Assembly (NCBI GenBank): GCA_034432445.1 | Contig: DAOUBX010000204.1 | Coordinates: forward strand, 3,184-67,183 | Origin: JANWYQ01 sp034432445 | GTDB lineage: Bacteria > Chloroflexota > Anaerolineae > JAAEKA01 | Direction: 5' to 3' | Length of the DNA: 64,000 bases | Part shown: piece by piece, positions 16,291 through 26,931 of the stretch | Layout of the letters: each line of letters begins with the position of its first letter | Numbering within the stretch: the first letter of the stretch is position 1 | Program-made: the position numbers and the translations under genes | The notes under the pieces: generated by a model | Databases searched by the model: none | Seen by the model: the letters and a program-made list of their open reading frames with translations, nothing else | Told to the model about the DNA's origin: nothing

Positions 16291-18516
16291 CTAAGCGCGC
16301 GACCGACGCTCTTCCCAAAACGCCTGCAACGCAACGAAGGGCAGCGCCGGCGTTACATCCCCTTTGCGCCCGCTGTTCCAGGTGATGATCAGCTCGCGCT
16401 TGGCGCGCGTGATGCCGACATAGAGCAGGCGCAGGCGCTCACGCACGTAGTCCAACCGCGCCTGTTCGGTGGCCTCCCCCTCCACATACCGATCCCGCTT
16501 TCCGGCAACCGTGTCCAGCTGCGCCAGCGCTTCAGCCTCCAAGTTGAGGCTGTCACGCACGTACCACTTTTCGCTGATGTAGTGGTCGAAGGCCTGCCCC
16601 GAGGGGAAGTCGTAGCTGTTGGCCGACATCAGATAAACACGATCCCACTCCAATCCCTTGGCTTTGTGCATGGTAGCAACGACCACCTTGCCCTTGTACT
16701 TCTCGGGGTTGAAGCCCAGATCATCGTCGCTGAAGCCTAAAAAGCGTCGTTGGTTGTTGGCGATCACCAGCAGCTCGGCGTTGAGCTGCGGCAGCCGCCA
16801 ATCGGGGTGGGCATCGCTGGCTTGGCGCAGCAAGACCGCCAGCTTGTGCGCCATGGCCAGATCGGCCGGGGCCGTAAACAGGTCCTGCGCCAAGGTCAAC
16901 ACCGCCTGGTCGATGGGCAGCAAGATGGCCCCTTGCCAGCGCTGGACCAGGCTACGAAACTGCTCCAACGAGGCGCGACTGTCGTCATCTAGCTCCTGCT
17001 CTGCCAGCCAGTCGTGGTAGGGCCGCGGCCAGAGGTACTCCTCGACCTGCCGGCAACGCTTCAGCAGGCTAGCCAACGCCTCGACACGCTCCCACGCCTC
17101 TGGATCCTCACGCTCGCCGCGGCGCCAAACGCGATAGGCGGTAGCCAACCGGCCGGCCGACGCCGGTTCGGCCAGGCACTTCAACACGTTGACCAACGAG
17201 CCCGTGGCCAGGCGCGTTGCAGCTGCGCTGCGCAGCAGGCTGTCCACCACCTCTAGCTCGCGACGTCGCAGCTCATCGACAAGCTCGAAGCCGCGCGTGT
17301 TGCGCGGCACGAGCACAGCCACCGTCAGATCCTGATGCGCCGGCAGCCAGCGTGCCAGCGAATCGGCCACCGCCTTCAGCTCTGCGGCTGGGGTATACTT
17401 CGTCGCTACCAGGTGAATGGCTGCGGGATCGTCGGGCGGGTTAGGCTGGGGATCGTCGGGCTCGGTGGGCAGGATGTAAGGCGGGGTAAGCGCTCGCCGC
17501 GCCTCCGGCCGCGGGTGCTCGTGGATAGTCCACGCCATGAGGTGGTTGGCCAGGTCGATGATGCTCTGCGTAGAACGGCCGGAATGGGGCAACTCGCGGC
17601 GCACGACACCTTTCTCCACCAGAAAGTCAAGCAGAAACTGCGGACTGGCCGCGGTGAAGGTCTCGTAGATAGCCTGGTTAGGGTCGCCGACGCGCACCCA
17701 GTTGCCCTCGGCGCCGACCAACAAGCGCAAGATCTGCTCCTGCAAGCGGCTGCTGTCCTGCGCCTCGTCTTCCAAGATGTAGGGCCAGCGTTGACGCAGC
17801 CGCGCCAGCAACTGATCATCGAGGGTCAAAGCTCGCAGCGCCAGACGGATCAAGTCGTCGAAGTCCACCGCGCCGCGGTAAGCCAGCGCACGTTGGTAGT
17901 CGGCGTACACGGCGCCGGCCATAGCCGCCAGGGGCAGCGGCGCATGCAGTGCGGCCAAATGTTCGCCCAGGGCTTCCGGGGTCAACTGGTTGTCCTTGGC
18001 GTAGCGGACAGCGCTCAGCGCAATCTCCTTCACCAGCTCCGGCAACACATCGCGGCGCACCCAATCTAGGCGCTTGGGCTCGAGCGCCTGGTCGAGGAAG
18101 TCGTCCAAGGCGCCAGGATGGCCCTTTAGCCAGGCGCCGGCCACATCGTTGCGAATCTCATCGGCTAGGTGCTCGTCGACGATCTGAAAATCGTCGGCCA
18201 GGCCCACCAGCGCTGGACGCTCGCGCACGATGTCGTGCGCCAGGCCATGCAGCGTGCGCACACGATAACCCAGGTAGGGCAGCAGCCCGCGGCGCTTCAC
18301 CAAAGCGCCGATGCGCTCGGCAAAGTTGTCTACGGCCGAGTTGACCAGGGTAACCACCAACACTTCTTGGTCGTTGGCCAGCTCGCCGCGCGCGATGATC
18401 TGCGCCGCCAGCAAGGAGAGCGTCAAGGTCTTGCCGCTGCCGGGCACAGCCGAGATGCCCATCTTGCCGTGGGTGTAGGTGAGGATGTCGGCCTGGCTGG
18501 GTCGTGGCTGGAACAT
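16291..18516 (-). CDS. UvrD/Rep-type SF1 DNA helicase
   Basis: 741 aa. All SF1A motifs are visible: motif I VPGSGKT (about 25-31), II ILEDEAQDSS, III VRVGDPNQAIYETFTAASP, IV-like SGRSTQSIIDLAN, V VVVATMHKAKGLEWDRVYL, and VI LLYVGITRAKRELIITW. It should be a 3'-5' translocase in repair or replication restart. The C-terminus ends soon after motif VI, so no RecB-type nuclease domain is attached. A divergent helicase-like gene follows upstream on the same strand, recalling AddAB or RecBC-like partnerships without the nuclease. Confidence 0.93.
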   Translation of the reverse strand: MFQPRPSQADILTYTHGKMGISAVPGSGKTLTLSLLAAQIIARGELANDQEVLVVTLVNSAVDNFAERIGALVKRRGLLPYLGYRVRTLHGLAHDIVRERPALVGLADDFQIVDEHLADEIRNDVAGAWLKGHPGALDDFLDQALEPKRLDWVRRDVLPELVKEIALSAVRYAKDNQLTPEALGEHLAALHAPLPLAAMAGAVYADYQRALAYRGAVDFDDLIRLALRALTLDDQLLARLRQRWPYILEDEAQDSSRLQEQILRLLVGAEGNWVRVGDPNQAIYETFTAASPQFLLDFLVEKGVVRRELPHSGRSTQSIIDLANHLMAWTIHEHPRPEARRALTPPYILPTEPDDPQPNPPDDPAAIHLVATKYTPAAELKAVADSLARWLPAHQDLTVAVLVPRNTRGFELVDELRRRELEVVDSLLRSAAATRLATGSLVNVLKCLAEPASAGRLATAYRVWRRGEREDPEAWERVEALASLLKRCRQVEEYLWPRPYHDWLAEQELDDDSRASLEQFRSLVQRWQGAILLPIDQAVLTLAQDLFTAPADLAMAHKLAVLLRQASDAHPDWRLPQLNAELLVIANNQRRFLGFSDDDLGFNPEKYKGKVVVATMHKAKGLEWDRVYLMSANSYDFPSGQAFDHYISEKWYVRDSLNLEAEALAQLDTVAGKRDRYVEGEATEQARLDYVRERLRLLYVGITRAKRELIITWNSGRKGDVTPALPFVALQAFWEERRSRA

Positions 18517-18650
18517 GATAGGATCGGCGAATTGTGTTAACTGCCTAGCGAAGCTTCGCCTCGCACCGACAAGTCACTCGGACGCAGATGAAGGCGTATG
18601 AGGGCTGACTGTTCCTTTAGCCTGCCGCAATGTCCGCATTCATCGGCGTC

Positions 18651-18722
18651 CTAACTCTTGCCTGTCTGCAAGGAATTTGGGCCGGCAAGGATTTCAGGTG
18701 TCCGGCACCTATAGCTGGCCAA
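18651..18722. repeat. Dispersed intergenic element, internally deleted copy
   Basis: TAACTCTTG at the left and CAGGTGTCCGGCACCTATAGCTGG at the right match the two ends of the family; the middle is replaced by about 35 unrelated bases. It lies between the two helicase genes (gap 18517-18745). A CGAAGCTTCG palindrome is at 18549-18558. Confidence 0.55.
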
Positions 18723-18745
18723 ACAAACCTTAAAAATGACCCAAG

Positions 18746-20941
18746 TCATCGTTGAGGCGCTTCCGCGGTGGACGGCAGTCGCTGCAACAGGTTGTGCAAA
18801 GCTAGCAGGAGCGGGCCGCGCAGCTCGAAGCCCTGCTCGTTGAGCTCGCTGAGGCCCAGGTAGACGCCTTGTCGGCAGCGACGCAACAGGCCCACAATCA
18901 GCCGCCGCAAGCGCTCCTGGTTGGCCGCAAACTCCTCGTTGTCGGTCCAAAGCTGCCCCTCCGACCACTGTCGGCTGAGCACGTAGGGATGGGTCAACGG
19001 TTGCAGCAGACGCTCGAACCAACCGCGGCCGCCGACGTCCAGCCAAAACTGGTAGCTCACCGGCCGGTTGCTCAGCAGGAAGGTGTGCGCTGGCGCCAAG
19101 AGCACGGCGTTCTCGCGCTCAGCAGCGGCTTGCTTCCAACTGCGCACGTACTGGGCCGCAATCACGCCGTCGCGCACCATCGCCACGTACTCGCGGCCGA
19201 GCTGCCAAGCCGCGTCCACAAAAGCAAACGCTTCCTCGGCTACCCAGCGGAACTTCTGCGCCGACTCGACCAACATTGCTGCGACCTCGGCGGCGTCGTA
19301 GTTGTTGTGGAAGCCGTAGCCGGGTTGCGACAAGATCTCACCGAAAAGCCGGGCCAGAAAGTGATCGAGTTTGTCCTGCGGCCTTTGCGCTGCGTCCGTC
19401 AGCCAAATGCGCAGCCCCTCGTAGCGGCCACCCAACACATAGGTGATGCGCTCGTGCATGTCGGGGATGATCTGGTCGAAGGGCACCAGCGCGGGCGCCC
19501 CGTCTTTGAAGCGGTAGACGATCTCGGCCAGCAGCTGTGCGCGCACCAGGTCCATGTCGGCAATGGCCTGCATCAGCGTATAGGCGAAGTCGTACTTGGT
19601 CGGGTGCATGCCCCACTGCGGATGCGCCAAGGCGGCCAAGGTGAGCAAGCAGTCGCTGGCCGCTTGGTCGCGCAGGGCGCGCGAGGGACGGTGCGAGCGC
19701 GCGGGCACGTCCAGCCGCTCCAGCCGGTTCATCAACGAAAAACGCAGCGCGTCGGACAGAAAAGGCGCCAGCACCACGATCTCGCGCGGGGGCACGCCGG
19801 CCTGGTGCACCAGGGTAGCCACCTCTGTCGCCACCCAGTCCAGCATCTGAGGATAGTAGCGTTGATACTCGAAGGTTATGACCTCCCGCACAACGGGGTC
19901 AGGCGTCAAGCCGCGCGGCAGGGCGTTGTGCGTAATCACGACGCCGAGTTGGTCGCCGAGCGTCTGCAGTGCTGGCGAGGACACCAAGGTGCCGGCAAAG
20001 GCGATTTGCTCCGTACATAGCCCGCCGAGCAGCTGGCCGCTTTGCGGATCAGCGCCCAGAAACTGGCGATAGCCGGCGTCGTGGTCGTAGACCAACAGCG
20101 CCGAGGCGAAGTGCGGCAGCCACTCGCGCACCAGATCGTGCGCAAAGGGAGTGTCCTCCTCGACGTTGTCGTAGATCAGGTGGTGGTAGGTGGTGGTCAG
20201 GTGGCGGCGGCACTCGACCAGCGGCCACACAAAGCGCCGGAAGACCTCGACTTGCAAGGAAAAATCCAGCAGGTTGTGCGCCAGGCAGTGCTGCCGAAAC
20301 AAGGTGGCGCAGCGTTGGGCGTCGGCGAAGACGTTGACCTGCGCCGGCTCGCCCATGGCCGCAGCCTGCAAGCGCTGACCGATCTCCGTGTGTGGAAAGC
20401 CGACCACAGCCGCCTTGTTGAGGTTGTCGATGATCTGGCTGTAGAGGCGGTTGCGGTCGATGGTCAACGATTTGAACAGCCCTTCCTGCTCCAACAAGGG
20501 CCTGACCAGCCGCGCCATGGTGTACTGGGCCGTTTCCAGGGTCAGGAACACAGGCGGCCGATCAGGCTGGGCAAAGCCGGCCTGTTCGGCGACCAGCGGC
20601 CAGAACAGATCCACCATGCGCTGCGCCAGGCCGCCGGCGGTGAGCACAGAGACGGCCAGGCCGCCGCGCGGCTTATGGCTGCGCAACGCGTCGCTGTAGG
20701 GCGCGGCCAGCGTGCGTTGCGGCAATAGGACCAGGATGGCACTAGGGGGGACGCCCCTCTGGAGCAGATGCAACAGCCGTTGGACAGCCGCTGTGGTCTT
20801 GCCCGCGCCCGCAGGGCCGTGCAGAAAAAGCTTGGCGTCAAGAGCTGCTTGGGCAACGGCAAGCTGCTCAGCGCCTAAGGGGAGACGCGGAACGAACGGC
20901 GGCGACCCGCGCGTTGCGCGCAGGAAGGGTTGGGTGGTCAT
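18746..20941 (-). CDS. Divergent SF1 helicase-like P-loop protein
   Basis: 731 aa. Walker A GPAGAGKTT (about 40-48) follows an SF1-type Q-motif-like start (LGAEQLAVAQAALDAKLFL). The Walker B equivalent is probably LIYDNVEEDTP, replacing the canonical DEAQD. The C-terminal part lacks a clear motif V/VI and instead has FLLSNRPVSYQFWLDVGGRGW and a Leu-rich helical end. This resembles inactive helicase scaffolds such as AddB/RecC more than an active motor. It is same-strand and upstream of the complete UvrD-like gene, with only a repeat between, and overlaps the O-antigen ligase stop (ATGA). Function with the downstream helicase is inference. Confidence 0.75.
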   Translation of the reverse strand: MTTQPFLRATRGSPPFVPRLPLGAEQLAVAQAALDAKLFLHGPAGAGKTTAAVQRLLHLLQRGVPPSAILVLLPQRTLAAPYSDALRSHKPRGGLAVSVLTAGGLAQRMVDLFWPLVAEQAGFAQPDRPPVFLTLETAQYTMARLVRPLLEQEGLFKSLTIDRNRLYSQIIDNLNKAAVVGFPHTEIGQRLQAAAMGEPAQVNVFADAQRCATLFRQHCLAHNLLDFSLQVEVFRRFVWPLVECRRHLTTTYHHLIYDNVEEDTPFAHDLVREWLPHFASALLVYDHDAGYRQFLGADPQSGQLLGGLCTEQIAFAGTLVSSPALQTLGDQLGVVITHNALPRGLTPDPVVREVITFEYQRYYPQMLDWVATEVATLVHQAGVPPREIVVLAPFLSDALRFSLMNRLERLDVPARSHRPSRALRDQAASDCLLTLAALAHPQWGMHPTKYDFAYTLMQAIADMDLVRAQLLAEIVYRFKDGAPALVPFDQIIPDMHERITYVLGGRYEGLRIWLTDAAQRPQDKLDHFLARLFGEILSQPGYGFHNNYDAAEVAAMLVESAQKFRWVAEEAFAFVDAAWQLGREYVAMVRDGVIAAQYVRSWKQAAAERENAVLLAPAHTFLLSNRPVSYQFWLDVGGRGWFERLLQPLTHPYVLSRQWSEGQLWTDNEEFAANQERLRRLIVGLLRRCRQGVYLGLSELNEQGFELRGPLLLALHNLLQRLPSTAEAPQR

Positions 20942-22689
20942 GGCGCAGTTCCGGTTGCGAGCAGGGCCCGGGCGCGGCGAATGCCCTCAGCGCGCTGGGG
21001 CTCGCCAATGCTGTCGTACCAGTATTCCCGACCCATCAGCACCGCTCGCGCCAGCCAATCCTCTTCCCACCACAGTCTGGAACTTGTGGTGCGCCACAAG
21101 TTCGCCGCCTCGGCCACCTGGCCGGCAATGGCGTAGCTCTCTCCCAGTAAGTAACGATTGACCTGGCGCTCAGGCGCCCCCCGATAAGCTGTCTCCAGAC
21201 GTCGACGAGCAGCGTCATACAGACCTTGCGACATCTCGATCTGACCCAGGCGGCGGTTGGCGCTGGGTTGCTGGGGGTCGATGGCCAACGCCGCCTGATA
21301 GCGCGCGATCGCAGGCGCCAGATCAACCTGGGGTGAGCGACGCAGCGCATCCTGGATCGGCCACTCCGGCCAGGTGTAGACACCTAACTCGGCGCGCGTC
21401 TGCGCCACGGCGCCCAGGTTGGTCTGCAGAGCAGCTTGGCCGGGCCGCAAAAAGAGCACCGCAGCCATCGACGCGGTTATCAGGAGGACCAATATGGCCA
21501 CCAGGGTCGCGGGGGAAAAGCGAGACGCAACGCCGCGCGCCTGGGCTGAGCGCGGTCGCCCTGTGAGGCCCAGCGCGAAACCCAAGGGCAGGAAGGTTAT
21601 GGACACCAAACTTGAGTAATAGGGCACCGAGTCGAACACACCATGCACCAGCAAGGCTGTCAGAGAGGCTGTTGCACCGGCGATCAGCCATAGGTTGCCG
21701 CGGCGGCGATAGGCGACAATCAAATTGGCAAGCGCTAACGCCAGGAGAACGAGAAAGGACGCCATGCCGGGGATGCCCTGTTCGACGCCAATCTGCAGGG
21801 GGAGGTTGTGCATGTGGCTGATGAAGCCAACGTGGATGATCAGCTGATAGGAAGCATGCACCATCATGGTAGCGCCTAGACCGCTACCTGTGAAGGGATA
21901 GTCGGCGATGAGGTCGCGAGCCCAGCGCCAGAGCTGCGGACGGCTGGCCGTCGATTGGTCGATCAACAGCGGGCGACTGAGGAGGAATGCCGTCCCCAGG
22001 ACTGCCCCCAGGACGAAGACAACGAACAACGCATCACCGGCAACACGCCAACGCTGTGTCAGGCGATCTTGCCGACGCCAAGCCAAGAAGCCGGCCACCA
22101 CGGCGCCAACGCCGACACCCAGCAGCGCGCCGCGCGACATTGTGAGCACAAGGGTGAAGGCGCTGAGCAGGACTGCCAGGAGCGCGGGCCAGGCCAAGAG
22201 TCGAAAGCGCCGGCGGTACAGACACCATCCCACGCTGCCGGCGGCCAGGGGCATGGTGAGGCCCAGCGCGCTGCCCGCGACGTTGCGGTGGATATCCTCC
22301 GGCACAGGCAGCTGAGGCCGGTGCGCCTGAAGCCACAGTCCGAGACGGTAGAACAGGTCAAAACCTGCCTTGCTTTCGCCCAGCGCCTGCCAATCGAAAG
22401 TGAGGATGAAATAGGCCGCCACACCGGCCGCGATCAGTGCGCAGCCCAAACCGAACAAAGCCAGCGCCGGCTCGCCGCCCAACTGTCCTAGCCAGGCAAT
22501 GAGCAACGCAGCCACCACACCTGCGGCGATAAGGGCAAAGCGCTGCCAGGCTGCGTCGCGGTCGTAGGCGGCCCACACGCCCAGCAGCGCCGTGAGCAGA
22601 TAAATCACCCCCAGCAGCGTGCCTAAGGCCAGGATGCTGGGGGTGCGAGCGGGCGTCGCAGCAGAGGGAGCGGGATCGTGACTCGCCAT
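20938..22689 (-). CDS. O-antigen ligase/polymerase-like membrane protein with TPR-like tail
   Basis: 583 aa. About eleven membrane segments span residues 20-425, and the Wzy_C/O-antigen ligase core is recognisable: TMSRGALLGVGVGA, then RPQLWRWARDLIADYPFTGSGLG, then HMHNLPLQIGVEQGIPG. The last 150 residues (AIARYQAALAIDPQQPSANRRLGQIEMSQGLYDAARRRL) form TPR-like repeats. Such proteins polymerise or transfer polysaccharides or glycans on the outer face of the membrane. Its stop overlaps the helicase-like gene's ATG, though the functions look unrelated. A second ligase-like gene is at 51925. Confidence 0.88.
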   Translation of the reverse strand: MASHDPAPSAATPARTPSILALGTLLGVIYLLTALLGVWAAYDRDAAWQRFALIAAGVVAALLIAWLGQLGGEPALALFGLGCALIAAGVAAYFILTFDWQALGESKAGFDLFYRLGLWLQAHRPQLPVPEDIHRNVAGSALGLTMPLAAGSVGWCLYRRRFRLLAWPALLAVLLSAFTLVLTMSRGALLGVGVGAVVAGFLAWRRQDRLTQRWRVAGDALFVVFVLGAVLGTAFLLSRPLLIDQSTASRPQLWRWARDLIADYPFTGSGLGATMMVHASYQLIIHVGFISHMHNLPLQIGVEQGIPGMASFLVLLALALANLIVAYRRRGNLWLIAGATASLTALLVHGVFDSVPYYSSLVSITFLPLGFALGLTGRPRSAQARGVASRFSPATLVAILVLLITASMAAVLFLRPGQAALQTNLGAVAQTRAELGVYTWPEWPIQDALRRSPQVDLAPAIARYQAALAIDPQQPSANRRLGQIEMSQGLYDAARRRLETAYRGAPERQVNRYLLGESYAIAGQVAEAANLWRTTSSRLWWEEDWLARAVLMGREYWYDSIGEPQRAEGIRRARALLATGTAP

Positions 22690-22705
22690 GACGAAGAAGA
22701 CGCCT

Positions 22706-24568
<1,863 letters not shown>

Positions 24569-24602
24569 CTCTGATGGTCCTTTCCTGGGATTATCCAACT
24601 CG

Positions 24603-24710
24603 TAACTGCTTAGGTGGCGGACACTCGTGAGCGATGCCTAGCCCACGTTGGCTGTGCAGACACGTTCGCAAACCTCACTCCAAGTGTCCGCACCTATGGC
24701 TGAGAACTTA
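24603..24710 (+). repeat. Dispersed intergenic element, copy 2
   Basis: A 108-bp copy bounded by TAACTGCTTAGGTGGCGGAC and TGTCCGCACCTATGGCTGAG...AACTTA. Its ends are inverted (GGTGGCGGACA against TGTCCG-CACC). The internal TTGGCTGTGCAGACACGTTC block is shared with the copy at 49500. It lies between the radical SAM and glycosyltransferase genes. Confidence 0.8.
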
Positions 24711-24735
24711 CTCCAAGTCGTTGTTTACAGAGGCC

Positions 24736-25941
24736 TCAGACACGTTTGCCGTTCAAATCGTCTGCGGCCAGCGCGTCGCGCCGGCTCAGTTCTTCCAACA
24801 CGCGCATCAATACCCACGACACTAGGAACTGCAACCCGGTCAGACAGAACATGGCGCTGAGCAAGTACCAAAACCACATGCGGCTGGCGGGCCCGCCGTT
24901 GAGCGCCCCGATCAGGCTAAAAGCGGCCACTGCCAGCCCCAGCAGGCCTAACACGATCCCCATCCAGCCGAAGTGGCGGTCCAGCGGCGGGTCGAAGATG
25001 GGCTTGCCGAACAGCCCTTGCTTCACCGGACGGCGATGGAACAGCGCCACCAGGTAGTTGAAGGTGGCGCCTAAGTTGAAGAGGCTGATGCCGGTCACGG
25101 CGAGCACCACCATGGCGAAGACGCCGAAAGCGCCCAACGGCCCTAGGGACGTGATGCCCAGTAGCCGTGCCAGGAAGACGCCCAAGGCAATCGCGGCGGC
25201 GACCGCCGCCGCGGCCAGCCCTATCCCGCCCAAGATGCGCACCGGGTTGTAGTTCAGTGCGGTCCAGGTGATGGTTTGCAGGTAGCGTGTGCCATCGCGC
25301 ACCACGCTCAACTTGGAGCGGCCCAACCGCTCATGGTAGGGGATCGGCACCTCCACCATGCGCACCTCCTCATGCAGGGCGCGGGTGGTCATGATAGGCG
25401 TGAAGTTCAGCCCGTCAGGCAGCGGGTAGAGTTTCTCGAGGACCTCGCGCCGCATGACGCGCATGCCGCTGGCGCTGTCGGTGATGCGTTGGCGGCTGAT
25501 CAAGCTGATCATTCCGGCGAACAGGGTGTTGCCAAGGCGACGAGTCAGGGGCATGTGACTTTCGGCGCCGGCCATGCGCGAGCCGACTACGATGTGGATG
25601 CCATCGCGCAACAGCACCTGGCATAGCTGCGGAAAGTGCTCCGGCGGGTAGGTGCCATCGGCGTCGAGAAACGCCAGCAGCTCGCCGTGGGCTGCGCGAA
25701 AGCCGGTCTTCAGTGCGGCGCCATAGCCGCGGTTGACCGGGTGCTGCACGAGTGTCGCACCCGGCGTGCTGCGCACGATCTCGGCGGTGCGGTCGCGCGA
25801 GCCATCGTCTACCACAATCAACTCCAGATCGTCCACGCCTGCTTCCGACAACTGCGGCTTGACCGCCAACACGCGGTGCATGATGTCAGCAATGCCATCT
25901 TCTTCATTCAGAGCCGGAATGACGACAGACAGTGTAGTCAT
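24736..25941 (-). CDS. Family 2 glycosyltransferase with C-terminal membrane helices
   Basis: 401 aa. The GT-A domain shows VVIPALNEEDGI at the start, ELIVVDDGSRDRTAEI, NRGYGAALKTGF and the DxD-like LAFLDADGTYPPEH, then GSRMAGAESHMPLTRRLGN. This is the DPM1/undecaprenyl-phosphate sugar transferase type. After residue about 230 there are four membrane helices, a GtrB-like layout. It likely moves a sugar from NDP-sugar to polyprenyl phosphate for surface glycans. ATG 25941 is preceded by a strong AGGAGGAAG. A repeat copy lies downstream. Confidence 0.92.
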   Translation of the reverse strand: MTTLSVVIPALNEEDGIADIMHRVLAVKPQLSEAGVDDLELIVVDDGSRDRTAEIVRSTPGATLVQHPVNRGYGAALKTGFRAAHGELLAFLDADGTYPPEHFPQLCQVLLRDGIHIVVGSRMAGAESHMPLTRRLGNTLFAGMISLISRQRITDSASGMRVMRREVLEKLYPLPDGLNFTPIMTTRALHEEVRMVEVPIPYHERLGRSKLSVVRDGTRYLQTITWTALNYNPVRILGGIGLAAAAVAAAIALGVFLARLLGITSLGPLGAFGVFAMVVLAVTGISLFNLGATFNYLVALFHRRPVKQGLFGKPIFDPPLDRHFGWMGIVLGLLGLAVAAFSLIGALNGGPASRMWFWYLLSAMFCLTGLQFLVSWVLMRVLEELSRRDALAADDLNGKRV

Positions 25942-26005
25942 CAACTTCCTCCTTGCCTCACCCAACTGGCTGAGCTCGCAGGCTGAGCGCAGAGCACGTG
26001 CGAGT

Positions 26006-26755
26006 TCAGCGGATTGACTTGAGCACCCGCGCCGGCACGCCGCCCACCACGGTGTACGCCGGCACGTCTGCCGTCACAACGGCGCCCGCTGCCACGACCG
26101 CGCCTTGGCCGATGTGCACGCCATCGGTGATGATGGCCCCGGCGCCGATCCACACATCGTCGGCAATCACAATGCCTTCGGCCGTAATCCCTTGATCCAC
26201 CATGGGCCGGCCGGGATCAGCGAAGTTGTGGTTGACGGCCAGGACCTGCACCAGCGGCGCCGTGTACACCCGATCGCCGATCGTGATGCCGCCCTGGCCG
26301 CGCAGCACGTTGTACTCGCCGATCAAGCTATCGCGCCCGATTTTGATGAAAGCATGGGGCAGGTCGCGAAAGTTGTAGACATGCAACACTGCGCCATGCA
26401 TCACGAAGCTACCGTCGCCGATGGCGATTCCGCCAGGGGTCGCATGGAGATACACGCCCTGATCCAGGTAGACGCCCGCGCCCAAGCGAATTTGGCTGGC
26501 ATAGCGCAAGCGCACGCCGTTCTCAATGGCCGCCACGCCCTCCATGTGCAAGATCAAGCGATACAGAACCGCTCGCAACGCAATCCCCACGACGGTGGGT
26601 ATCCAGCCGGCCAGCACCAGAATCAGTTGCTCCCAGGCATAGCGCCATGGACTGGCTGCCTGCCGTTGCACATACAGGCTCAGGTTTGCCAGCGCGCCGC
26701 CGCTGGCGCGCATCTGCCCTGCCGGTTGCTGAGAGGTGATCGGATGTTTGGCCAT
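26006..26755 (-). CDS. Left-handed beta-helix (hexapeptide) acyltransferase
   Basis: About 249 aa. Many hexapeptide turns (IRLGAGVYLDQGVYLHA, IAIGDGSFVMHGAVLHV, ITIGDRVYTAPLVQVLAVNHNF, IVIADDVWIGAGAIITDGVHIGQGAVVAAGAVV) end in VPAYTVVGGVPARVLK. This is the WbbJ/maltose-acetyltransferase type with the catalytic His in AVNHNF. It presumably O-acetylates a sugar of the surface polysaccharide made by its neighbours. GGGAG sits 3 nt before ATG 26755. The frame stays open to an ATG at 26827 without a ribosome site, so a 24-residue longer form is possible. Confidence 0.87.
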   Translation of the reverse strand: MAKHPITSQQPAGQMRASGGALANLSLYVQRQAASPWRYAWEQLILVLAGWIPTVVGIALRAVLYRLILHMEGVAAIENGVRLRYASQIRLGAGVYLDQGVYLHATPGGIAIGDGSFVMHGAVLHVYNFRDLPHAFIKIGRDSLIGEYNVLRGQGGITIGDRVYTAPLVQVLAVNHNFADPGRPMVDQGITAEGIVIADDVWIGAGAIITDGVHIGQGAVVAAGAVVTADVPAYTVVGGVPARVLKSIR

Positions 26756-26896
26756 GCACTCCCAGTGTTTCCGCGTCAGTCGGCCGAAGAAATGGTGCGG
26801 CGCAGCCAATCCTAGCTTGCGCTCCATGGCTGCGCCGTGATTTTAGACGGAAGGAAGAGGTTTGTCAAGACGCTGAGTGGCCCGGCCTTCATCCCG

Positions 26897-26931
26897 GACC
26901 TCTCCTGGAGGGAGAGGGGGGAAGGGAGGTC
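26897..26931. repeat. GC/AG-rich inverted repeat at the M14 gene 3' end
   Basis: GACCTC (26897-26902) pairs with GAGGTC (26926-26931), and CCTCTCC with GGAGAGG inside. The right arm includes part of the M14 peptidase stop codon. No U-tract follows on the minus strand, so this looks like a short palindromic repeat rather than a normal terminator. Confidence 0.5.
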
